Shown here in pieces: positions 1 through 5,798 of a stretch of 7,694 nt of DNA (position 1 is the first letter of the stretch; each line of letters begins with the position of its first letter). The position numbers and the translations under genes are program-made. The stretch comes from an uncultured Bacilli bacterium (lineage in GTDB: Bacteria; Bacillota_I; Bacilli_A; RF39; UBA660): positions 1 through 7,694 of the forward strand of contig CANTWP010000074.1 of the NCBI GenBank assembly GCA_947853245.1. The letters run 5' to 3'. The notes beneath the pieces are model-generated. The model worked only from the letters and a program-made list of their open reading frames with translations. It had not been told where the DNA came from and made no database searches.

Positions 1-2
1 TA

Positions 3-365
3 GGTTTAGCTTTATTAATTGCTAAGCGAATAGATTTATTTGGAGATATGAATTTAAAAGAAGAGGTAATTGGAACAATTGCTAAAGTTAACTATAATAA
101 TATTTCTGAAATAATTGATATGACAGGTAAAAAATTTGATATGGTTGTACATGTAGTAGGGGCATATGGTGCAATCATTCCTGCTAATAACATGTATGAA
201 TCTTGGAATTCTGATTTAGTAATAGAAAATACGGCCATTTGTACATCTCTTCTAAATGATAACTATTTTGGACATGCTAATAAAGATCAGAATAGTGTTA
301 TTTTTGGATTTAACAATATATCTGCTTTAGATGTTCAGATGATGGCAACATATGATCTGTATTAA
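3..365 (+). CDS. Unknown protein, 5'-truncated piece of a stop-interrupted gene
   Basis: The frame is open from the window edge, so the true start lies to the left. The first ATG at 48 has no convincing ribosome binding site and is probably an internal Met. The visible part (about 120 residues) has alternating hydrophobic and polar stretches like a soluble globular domain, for example VVHVVGAYGAIIPANN followed by an Asn-rich segment. There is no signal peptide or membrane segment. I do not recognise the family. The frame ends at a single TAA (363-365), and the same frame is open again from 366 to 1082 with similar composition. I infer that this is the upstream part of one gene split by a nonsense mutation or a sequence error. 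A genuine short protein ending here is possible but less likely. Confidence 0.55.
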   Translation, partial: GLALLIAKRIDLFGDMNLKEEVIGTIAKVNYNNISEIIDMTGKKFDMVVHVVGAYGAIIPANNMYESWNSDLVIENTAICTSLLNDNYFGHANKDQNSVIFGFNNISALDVQMMATYDLY

Positions 366-377
366 AATGCTTATGGA

Positions 378-1082
378 ATGAAAAGTAATAGTTTAAGAAA
401 CAGTTCATATTTATCTGCTGATGATTTAATAAATAATACAAGATCGCAACATAATGAGGTAGTTATTAATCGTAATTTAGTTAATGGTCAAAAGCGTCAG
501 CCAGATTATATTTTATGTTTTGATACTATAAATAACCAAAGTAAAAAGATAAGTAAACAGTTTGGAATACCAATAGTGTTTGTAGATGTAAAAAAACATT
601 TAGAAATAAAAATGCAAGAAATGGAAAATTTAAAACAATTATTTGTAAGCACTCAATCAATTGAAACAATGAAAAAAATAATTAATATGCAAGAAACAAT
701 GAGATGTGGACTTATTGCTAATAATGAAGAATTAGCCCAAAAAATATTTAATTCAGACAATATAACATCCAATATATTATTTTTAATAGAAAATAGTAAA
801 CAATTAGAAATTTTAAATCAATTAGAAATATTACTTAATAATGAAAAAGATAGGATTATAGATAAAAATAATCATAGCGATGTAGCATTTAATGGAGATA
901 TAGATTTTCTTTTTGAACAATTAAATATAAAGAGACAAAGATTATTAGATTTAAATTCACTTTCTGAATTTAAAAATGCAAGGGAAAAACAAAAGCAACA
1001 AGATCAAGTTGTAAGAGAACAACAATTAGCTAGATTAACACAAGAAATGATTGAAATTAAGGAAGGACATCGTTTAACATGA
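378..1082 (+). CDS. Unknown protein, C-terminal piece of the same interrupted gene
   Basis: This 234-residue frame is in phase with the one ending at 365, with only the TAA and four sense codons between them. No Shine-Dalgarno sequence sits at a workable distance before ATG 378, so independent translation is poorly supported and a split gene is the better reading. Residues 19-29 (NNTRSQHNEVV), 40-49 (RQPDYILCFD) and 62-70 (FGIPIVFVD) look like blocks of a folded enzyme-like domain. The remainder (about 75-234) is rich in Lys, Glu, Gln, Asn and Leu and looks helical or coiled-coil, ending in a Gln/Arg-rich tail. No family was recognised and no catalytic motif can be assigned. The stop overlaps the start of the next gene (ATGA, 1079-1082), indicating an operon with coupled translation. 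Confidence 0.6.
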   Translation: MKSNSLRNSSYLSADDLINNTRSQHNEVVINRNLVNGQKRQPDYILCFDTINNQSKKISKQFGIPIVFVDVKKHLEIKMQEMENLKQLFVSTQSIETMKKIINMQETMRCGLIANNEELAQKIFNSDNITSNILFLIENSKQLEILNQLEILLNNEKDRIIDKNNHSDVAFNGDIDFLFEQLNIKRQRLLDLNSLSEFKNAREKQKQQDQVVREQQLARLTQEMIEIKEGHRLT

Positions 1083-1345
1083 GTGAAGAGTTTAAAAATG
1101 CTTTTGATAAATTAAACATTAACGAAAAAAGAAATCAAATAAGTGATGAGTTACTTATTATTGGAGAATTAATAAAGAATATAGAAAATATATATAATAT
1201 CCCAAGTGTTTTAAATGTAAAAAATTATGATACAAATAGAAATAATGAATTAAAAGAAACAGAAATATTAACATTTATATATGAAGATATATATAATATT
1301 CAAAAAGAGTTAGTAACTATTTTAGCTGCTATTAATATAAAATGA
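1079..1345 (+). CDS. Small acidic helical protein of unknown function
   Basis: The 88-residue product is rich in Asn, Glu, Lys and Ile, with no signal peptide, membrane helix or Cys motif. It is probably a helical, cytoplasmic protein. The start is well supported: an AAGGAAGG ribosome binding site lies at 1059-1066, about 12 bases upstream, and the ATG overlaps the preceding stop as ATGA. Its N-terminus (SEEFKNA) resembles a stretch near the end of the upstream protein (SEFKNARE), which may be chance or a trace of shared origin. The overlap suggests it works with the product of the gene before it, for instance as a small partner, but nothing shows what either does. An IS remnant begins shortly after its stop. 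Confidence 0.6.
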   Translation: MSEEFKNAFDKLNINEKRNQISDELLIIGELIKNIENIYNIPSVLNVKNYDTNRNNELKETEILTFIYEDIYNIQKELVTILAAINIK

Positions 1346-1428
1346 CACAAAGTTTTGTCCAAAAAATACTGGAATGTTTTTGTCAAGTGATATGATCCTA
1401 AATTTGACATTTAAAGAGAGTGTAAAAT

Positions 1429-1459
1429 AAAGTGTGTAAATTAAAAAATTACACACTTT
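1429..1459. repeat. Perfect 11-bp inverted repeat (AAAGTGTGTAA / TTACACACTTT)
   Basis: The arms at 1429-1439 and 1449-1459 are exact reverse complements separated by a 9-base loop. The stem is AT-rich, with four G-C pairs, and is followed by only four T on the plus strand. It lies between the 88-aa gene and the transposase remnant. It most likely belongs to the terminus of the IS256-type element. It could act as a weak terminator for the operon upstream, but the T tract is poor. Confidence 0.5.
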
Positions 1460-1490
1460 TATGATGTGATAAAATATAAAAAAAGTAAAA

Positions 1491-1623
1491 ATGAGAAGTA
1501 AAAATGAATTAGCAAAAGCAATGCCAACCATAAACTGTGAAAATTTTTCAAAATACTTTAAACGATATAATTTGGCCAATATTTGAAGCAATGTTACAAG
1601 GAGAAATGAATGTTAATTATTGA
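1491..1623 (+). pseudogene. IS256-family transposase N-terminal remnant, frameshifted
   Basis: From ATG 1491 the frame reads MRSKNELAKAMPTINCENFS and stops at TGA 1584. A second frame over the same stretch gives DIIWPIFEAMLQGEMNVNY and stops at TGA 1621-1623. Joined across a shift near 1560, these match the known start of IS256-type (mutator) transposases, where a 'NELAKA...' opening is followed by 'FK.I..P..EAMLQGEM..HLGY'. The frameshift, the loss of the HLGY block and the absence of everything downstream show a dead remnant. The assignment rests on remembered family consensus, not on a search. Confidence 0.6.
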
Positions 1624-1629
1624 CACATT

Positions 1630-1658
1630 TTGACACCATGTTATGCAATTTGTGCAAT
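1630..1658 (+). promoter_or_regulatory. Candidate promoter for the exported-protein gene
   Basis: TTGACA at 1630-1635 is a perfect -35 hexamer. After a 17-base spacer comes TGCAAT (1653-1658), a moderate -10. A second TTGACA lies 10 bases upstream (1620-1625) with a poorer -10. Initiation would fall near 1665, directly before the 17-T tract (1668-1684). An alternative pair across the T tract is TTGATT (1664-1669) with TATTAT (1690-1695), spaced 20 bases apart. It would start transcription almost on the ribosome binding site. Both are readings by eye. Confidence 0.4.
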
Positions 1659-1667
1659 AAGTATTGA

Positions 1668-1684
1668 TTTTTTTTTTTTTTTTT
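1668..1684. repeat. 17-T homopolymer upstream of an exported-protein gene
   Basis: Seventeen uninterrupted T residues lie between promoter-like hexamers and the AAGGAGG ribosome binding site (1702-1708) of the next gene. This is the longest homopolymer noticed in the window. Tracts this long are prone to slippage and, in some low-GC bacteria, vary promoter spacing or leader length of surface-protein genes. Its length may also be uncertain for sequencing reasons. Confidence 0.85.
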
Positions 1685-1718
1685 GATGTTATTATTTTTT
1701 TAAGGAGGAATTTAATTT

Positions 1719-2357
1719 ATGAAAAAGTCAAATTTTTTGATTATAATTGTAGTTATTTTGTCTATTATTGTGATTTTGTTTGGGGGAAAGTTATATTTAG
1801 ATAGTGTTAGTAAAACAGGTAATGATACAGAAGAAAATCTTGATTTAGAAAATAGTAACAATCAAGATAATCAAGACGAAAATGTAAATTCTTATGAAAA
1901 ATTTGTATCTGATTATAAGAAGAATAGAACTGAAACTGTTATAATTGGTGATTCATCTAATTTAGTTCCTGATGATTATTCAAATATTGAAAATATAATA
2001 ATTGCTCAAGATGGGAAAGCTACAATTTATTTTAATTCATCTAGTAATTATAAAAAAGAATATCCAAATGGCTATGTTTTAGCTGGTAATTATTTGTTTG
2101 GAAAAAGTTTATATTATGGTAATGGTGGATTTTATGGTTATTATTTGGTTAAAGAAGATGGAACTATTACATTTATAAATGAGTTTAATGGAACTAACAA
2201 TGATGAACTTAAAATTGAAGAAAATTATAACAATTACACACAAATAGTTGACATTGAATCTGCACCAGAAACTTGTTTTGGTGATAATTATTATACATGT
2301 GGAGATCTAGATAAGGATCGACAGATTTTCACAGATATAAATGGCAAAAAGTATTAA
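1719..2357 (+). CDS. Membrane-anchored exported protein of unknown function
   Basis: This 212-residue protein has a strong ribosome binding site (AAGGAGG, 1702-1708) ten bases before ATG 1719. The N-terminus has two Lys then a hydrophobic helix (about residues 6-22) followed by GGKLYLDS. This fits an uncleaved signal anchor with the bulk outside the cell. No lipobox Cys follows, so it is not a typical lipoprotein. Residues 34-57 form an acidic, Asn/Asp/Glu-rich linker. The rest is a Tyr/Gly/Asn-rich, probably beta-rich domain. Two Cys near the C-terminus (186 and 194, in ETCFGDNYYTCGD) could form a disulfide or bind metal, and an Asp-rich DLDKD follows. I do not recognise a family. It appears to be a single-gene unit with its own promoter region and a terminator at 2458-2490. 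Confidence 0.75.
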   Translation: MKKSNFLIIIVVILSIIVILFGGKLYLDSVSKTGNDTEENLDLENSNNQDNQDENVNSYEKFVSDYKKNRTETVIIGDSSNLVPDDYSNIENIIIAQDGKATIYFNSSSNYKKEYPNGYVLAGNYLFGKSLYYGNGGFYGYYLVKEDGTITFINEFNGTNNDELKIEENYNNYTQIVDIESAPETCFGDNYYTCGDLDKDRQIFTDINGKKY

Positions 2358-2457
2358 AAAATTACATTGCTTTTAAAATGATGGTATAGGGCAAAAATAC
2401 TAAATATTTATTTTTCAATATCAGATTGCTTTCAAATTTTACCTTGTCAATAGTCTG

Positions 2458-2490
2458 AAGTTCACGTAATTATAACGTGAACTTTTTTTT
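2458..2490 (+). terminator. Intrinsic terminator after the exported-protein gene
   Basis: A perfect 10-bp stem AAGTTCACGT (2458-2467) / ACGTGAACTT (2475-2484) with a 7-base loop runs straight into eight T (2483-2490). The T tract is on the plus-strand side, so it serves the gene ending at 2357, about 100 bases upstream. The minus-strand pseudouridine synthase gene ends at 2470, inside this hairpin. The minus strand has no T tract after the stem, so it is probably not an efficient terminator in that direction. Confidence 0.85.
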
Positions 2491-3150
2491 ATCAAATAAT
2501 TTATAAAATTCAGCTGGTACTCTAGCATTAAATACCATTAATTTTTTAGTTATCGGATGCATTATTTCAAGTTTAGAAGCATGTAATCCTATTCTTTGTA
2601 TTGGGTTGCTCTTAGCATCATACTTTAAATCACCAATAATTGGATGCCCCATCTCTTTCATGTGAACACGAATCTGATTCTTTCTACCTGTTTCAATATT
2701 AATTTTTAATAAAGAATACTTAGGATTACTGTCTAATTTAAAATACTTTGTAATAGCTAGTTTACCATCACGATGATTATTACAAGAATATGTAATAAAA
2801 TTTTTATTTTCCTTTAAATAACTTTTTATCGTTTGTTCCGATTTTTCCACTTGCCCTTCAACAATAGCAATATATTCACGTGTTTTTAATAAGTTATCCC
2901 AATCATTTTGAAGCAAGTTTTTATATTTAATGTTTTTAGCGAAAATGATTACACCACTAGTATCCTTATCTAATCTGTGAACTATAAAAATTTTATTATC
3001 TTTATATTTTTTCTTTTCATAATCTGATACTTTATAAAATAAAGTTTGTTCTTTTTCTTTTTCTGTTGAAATAGTCAATAAATGAGGTGGTTTATTAATT
3101 ACTATAATATTCTTATCTTCATAAATTATATCTAATTTGCCTTTTTTCAT
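2470..3150 (-). CDS. RluA-family RNA pseudouridine synthase
   Basis: The 226-residue protein belongs to the RluA/RluC/RluD family, which isomerises specific uridines in rRNA or tRNA to pseudouridine in the cytoplasm. Visible blocks, in order, are YEDKNIIVINKP (10-21), the catalytic motif HRLDKDTSG (58-66) with nucleophile Asp61, REYIAIVEG (91-99), GKLAITKY (129-136), TGRKNQIRVH (154-163, usually TGRTHQIRVH), GHPIIGD (168-174) and LHASKLEIMHP (189-199). There is no N-terminal S4 domain, so it resembles the short, RluA-like members. The exact target base cannot be told. ATG 3150 is preceded by GGGATGTGAAAG, a modest ribosome binding site. The last codons lie within the convergent terminator and its T tract encodes the Lys run before the C-terminus. 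It appears monocistronic. Confidence 0.9.
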   Translation of the reverse strand: MKKGKLDIIYEDKNIIVINKPPHLLTISTEKEKEQTLFYKVSDYEKKKYKDNKIFIVHRLDKDTSGVIIFAKNIKYKNLLQNDWDNLLKTREYIAIVEGQVEKSEQTIKSYLKENKNFITYSCNNHRDGKLAITKYFKLDSNPKYSLLKINIETGRKNQIRVHMKEMGHPIIGDLKYDAKSNPIQRIGLHASKLEIMHPITKKLMVFNARVPAEFYKLFDKKKFTL

Positions 3151-3170
3151 AAACTTTCACATCCCAAATA

Positions 3171-3176
3171 ATTATA
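3171..3176 (-). promoter_or_regulatory. Candidate -10 element of the pseudouridine synthase gene
   Basis: A perfect TATAAT on the minus strand lies 20 bases upstream of ATG 3150, giving a very short leader. No good -35 hexamer is present at 16-18 bases (CATACT at 17), so the call is weak in this AT-rich background. Confidence 0.3.
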
Positions 3177-3247
3177 GAAATATTTTAACACAAAGTATGA
3201 AGAAAAATAAAGATTATAATATGGAAGATATAATTTTTCTCGAAATA

Positions 3248-3391
3248 TTATTCTTTTACTATTGTCATATATTTTAATTTTTTCACAATAATAATTGATT
3301 TACATCCCATTATTTCTTGTAATGATATATTATTTTGATCAATCCATAAAAGTAATTTACTCAAAAAATCATTAATAAACAATATAGATTT
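3248..3391 (-). pseudogene. Short open remnant of unknown gene
   Basis: On the minus strand this stretch is open for 47 codons and reads like coding sequence (SKLLLWIDQNNISLQEIMG, then VKKLKYM). It is bounded by TAA at 3392-3394 and TAA at 3248-3250. There is no convincing start or ribosome binding site. It lies in line with the other broken minus-strand frames upstream and may be the tail of the same decayed gene. In AT-rich DNA an opening of this size can be chance, so the call is tentative. Confidence 0.25.
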
Positions 3392-3415
3392 TTATATATC
3401 TAGATTTTTCCGTAT

Positions 3416-3763
3416 TTATTTTTCTTCTGTAATATTTAAATGTTTAATCTTTATTAATTCAAATTCATTTAACCTTCATGTTTCTTTATTACAATTAATA
3501 AATAATCTCTCTATCAGGTTCTTATTTTTGTTTTGATATGCCATATAATATAAATTAGTAATTATTTGTTGTGTTCGTAATTCTTCATTATTTTTATTTA
3601 ATACTGCTTCCTGATATTTATTAGCATTCCATCTATGTTCATTATTGAAACTTCTATTTTTACAAATATTATCATTGTTTATTAAATCATTAATCATGAT
3701 TTTACTAGGATTTACTAAAAGCTAATTAACAATCAACGTTCTTTTATTTATTTCTTTAAACAT
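3416..3763 (-). pseudogene. Broken gene of unknown function with two in-frame stops
   Basis: One minus-strand frame from ATG 3763 reads MFKEINKRTLIVN, meets TAG (3722-3724), then continues for 81 sense codons to TGA (3476-3478). It then continues again (RLNEFELIKIKHLNITEEK) to TAA (3416-3418). The central part (3479-3697) looks protein-like, with NNEHRWNANKYQEAVL and an ELRTQQIITNLYYMAY helix. I do not recognise it. Reading TGA as Trp would remove only one of the two stops, and other genes here use TGG for Trp, so decay is the simpler reading. An intact 73-aa gene starting at 3697 is the alternative, but no ribosome binding site supports it. Confidence 0.4.
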
Positions 3764-3810
3764 AATTTCACATACGTATAATATAATACATACAATACTT
3801 ATAAGAATCT

Positions 3811-3839
3811 ATTATAAAAATGTTACAAAAAACAAACAA
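3811..3839 (-). promoter_or_regulatory. Relict promoter-like pair between two decayed genes
   Basis: On the minus strand TTGTTT (3834-3839) and a perfect TATAAT (3811-3816) are separated by 17 bases, upstream of the broken frame starting at 3763. It may be the old promoter of that gene. The -35 is weak and the local sequence is very AT-rich. Confidence 0.25.
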
Positions 3840-3843
3840 TTCA

Positions 3844-4187
3844 TTATTTTCTGCTCATTTTTGTAACATTATCTAATAAAAAACTATATAATTTTATCAT
3901 AGCAACATTAGCGATAGAAGTTTTCATTATTAAATTAATATTATGTTTTATAAAATGATTTGTTATTTCTAAATATAATTTGCAGTCACTTTTATTAATT
4001 CTTAATCGTTTTATAAAATATATATTATATAAATTACATAATTTTCTGGTATCACTAAAACCAATATAAATTAGGTCATTATACAGCCGTCAAATTCTTT
4101 GCTTTGATGTATTCAATATTTTCGATAAAGACTCCTGTGAGAAATAAATTTTTTTACGAAATTCAATTAAATTTTTTCAGAATACAT
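3844..4187 (-). pseudogene. Decayed XRE-type helix-turn-helix regulator
   Basis: From ATG 4187 the minus strand gives MYSEKI. After a one-frame shift it continues IEFRKKIYFSQESLSKILN and then TSKQRI, followed by an in-frame TGA (4090-4092). It then stays open (RLYNDLIYIGFSDTRKLCNL, then YNIYFIKRL and further) to TAA at 3844-3846. This follows the XRE/HTH_3 pattern 'I..LRK....SQE.LA..L.VS.Q.IS..E....P....L..L...Y.I....L'. I read it as a DNA-binding regulator killed by a frameshift and a stop. The C-terminal part (about 50 residues) is not recognised. The frameshift and stop were read by eye and the family match is to a remembered consensus. Confidence 0.45.
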
Positions 4188-4247
4188 AATATATTCCAAA
4201 AATTATTTAAAGGGGATATTTTAGCATATAAAAGAAACTTTTATAAT

Positions 4248-5732
4248 TTATTTAGATTTATAAGAAATATTATAATTACTTGGACCTTGTATACACTCAC
4301 CATCTATAGAGAATCTAGAACCATGGCATGGACAATCCCAAGTTTTTTCTGGTTCATTAAATACTAAGTTGCATTTCATATGTGGACATTTATTATATAC
4401 CATATGCTTTTTACCATTATGATCAATATATATAGCTAAGGATTTACCATCTATTTGTTTAAATACAACATCACTCGAATACCAACTCTTATTTTTTATT
4501 AATTTATTTTCAATAAATGGTTTTACACTATAATAGAGATTAGCGGGAATACTTACTAAATTATATATATTTTTACGTCTATGAGGATCAAACAAAGGTA
4601 TATAAGCATTTTCTTGTTCTAAAATCATATCACTTAAAATTTTACCAGCTAAACTACCATTCGTCATTCCCCAAGTATTATATCCTGTGCCAATCAGTAA
4701 AGTATTATCACCTGACTTAACACATCCAATATATGGTAAAAAATCATTAGTAATAATATCATGGTTACTCCACATATACTTAGGTATTAAATTTAAGCTT
4801 TCTACTTCTTTTTTTAAATTATTAAAATTATTTTCTTCATTAATATTCTTTTCTATAATATGAGAACCATTTAAATAAATAAAATATGAATTTTTAGAAT
4901 CAGAATGATATCTTAAAGATTTAGAATAAACAGAAGTGTTAATAGCTGAAAATTTCTTAATATTTTTAACAATAGAGGCGCTAAGATATGAACGCTCTAA
5001 ATGGCCTCTTAATGGGAAAAATAACGGCAATAAAAAGAAGGGATAATGGCAAGCTAAAGCAACTTTGGAACAACGAATATTACCATGCGGAGTCTTACAT
5101 ATATATAAAGAATCTTTTTTTATTATATCTAAGATATTAGTATTTTCATATATAGAGATTCCTCTATTTAAACAAATATCTTTTAAAGCAAGCAAATATT
5201 TTACTGGATGAAATACAGCAGTATTTCCAACAGATATAGCGTATTTAGCGGGTATTCCTTGAACTGGTATATCATTATACTCATTAACTTCTATACCCAT
5301 TTGTTCTAACAGTTCTTTTTCTTTTTTTATTTTAACTATTTCTTTTTCCTCATCAGTAAAAACATAAGAATCTACTTCATTAAAATCACAAGATATATTA
5401 TTTGTTTCCACTATATCTTTAACCATTTTAATTGTAGAAATCTGCGAATCTAAATACATTCTAACATGTTCCGTAGAAAACTTTTTATTTAATTTTGAAT
5501 ATATTAATTCTTGCAAAAAAGTAAGTTTTCCAGTAGTTCTAGAACTAACTCCATGTGCTACTAAGTTTTTATCAACTAAAGCTATTTTTAAATTAGAATC
5601 CTTTAAATGATAAGCTGCACTTAGTCCAGTTATTCCACCTCCTATTATTAAAACATCAACATTTATATCATGTTCAAGTTTTGGACATTCCTTACTTTTA
5701 ATATTTTTTAACCACAAAGTAGTATTTTCCAT
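4248..5732 (-). CDS. FAD-dependent oxidoreductase with C-terminal Rieske [2Fe-2S] domain (YhfW-like)
   Basis: The 494-residue protein fuses a DAO/GlpD-type flavoprotein to a Rieske domain, the architecture of Bacillus YhfW, whose substrate is to my knowledge unknown. The N-terminal FAD-binding fold shows VDVLIIGGGITGLSAAYHL with GxGxxG at Gly31, 33 and 36. Other family-like blocks are SSRTTGKLT (63-71), FHPVKYLLAL (174-183) and GTGYNTWGMTNGSLAG (348-363). The Rieske cluster ligands are Cys449/His451 (KCPHMKC) and Cys467/His470 (WDCPCHGSRF). Cys454 and Cys469 sit where many Rieske proteins form a stabilising disulfide. No signal peptide or membrane anchor is present, so it is cytoplasmic. AGGTGAT (5736-5742) precedes ATG 5732. 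It lies 66 bp downstream of the helicase gene on the same strand, probably co-transcribed. The functional link is unclear. Confidence 0.9.
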   Translation of the reverse strand: MENTTLWLKNIKSKECPKLEHDINVDVLIIGGGITGLSAAYHLKDSNLKIALVDKNLVAHGVSSRTTGKLTFLQELIYSKLNKKFSTEHVRMYLDSQISTIKMVKDIVETNNISCDFNEVDSYVFTDEEKEIVKIKKEKELLEQMGIEVNEYNDIPVQGIPAKYAISVGNTAVFHPVKYLLALKDICLNRGISIYENTNILDIIKKDSLYICKTPHGNIRCSKVALACHYPFFLLPLFFPLRGHLERSYLSASIVKNIKKFSAINTSVYSKSLRYHSDSKNSYFIYLNGSHIIEKNINEENNFNNLKKEVESLNLIPKYMWSNHDIITNDFLPYIGCVKSGDNTLLIGTGYNTWGMTNGSLAGKILSDMILEQENAYIPLFDPHRRKNIYNLVSIPANLYYSVKPFIENKLIKNKSWYSSDVVFKQIDGKSLAIYIDHNGKKHMVYNKCPHMKCNLVFNEPEKTWDCPCHGSRFSIDGECIQGPSNYNISYKSK

Positions 5733-5798
5733 TATATCACCTAATTCATTATGTACAAATTAATAAAAACCTAAACATTATATTTAATTATATATATA

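Larger units (their letters stand above)
1416..1623 (+). mobile_element. Decayed IS256-type insertion sequence, left end and transposase N-terminus
   Basis: A GAGAGTGTAAAATAAAGTGTGTAAATT-like end is followed by an inverted repeat and then by a short broken transposase frame. GAGAGTGT/GTGTGTAAA ends of this kind are, from memory, seen on IS256-family elements, so the end assignment is tentative. The coding remnant is better supported (see the pseudogene entry). Nothing of the catalytic DDE domain or a right end is visible before the promoter region of the next gene. The element is a dead fragment of about 200 bp or less. Confidence 0.5.

Noticed and set aside
1322..1591. 89-aa open frame on the minus strand
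   Set aside because: It is hydrophobic only because it is antisense to AT-rich DNA. It overlaps the end of the 88-aa gene and the transposase remnant, and has no ribosome binding site.
3476..3697. Intact 73-aa gene on the minus strand
   Set aside because: No ribosome binding site precedes ATG 3697. The same frame extends past stops on both sides, so it is better read as the central part of a broken gene.
3416..4187. TGA read as Trp (Mycoplasma-type code), which would mend some broken frames
   Set aside because: The Trp codons I checked in the flavoprotein and helicase genes are TGG, and the long genes contain no in-frame TGA. A TGA-using genome this AT-rich would show TGA codons in them. 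The TAG and the frameshift would remain.
4227..4245. Small AT-rich hairpin at the 3' end of the flavoprotein gene as a terminator
   Set aside because: It has an 8-bp stem with one G-C pair and a 3-base loop, and no T tract follows on the minus strand.
4104..4367. 87-aa open frame on the plus strand
   Set aside because: Its second half is antisense to the conserved Rieske domain and its first half to the decayed regulator. It has no ribosome binding site and no family resemblance.
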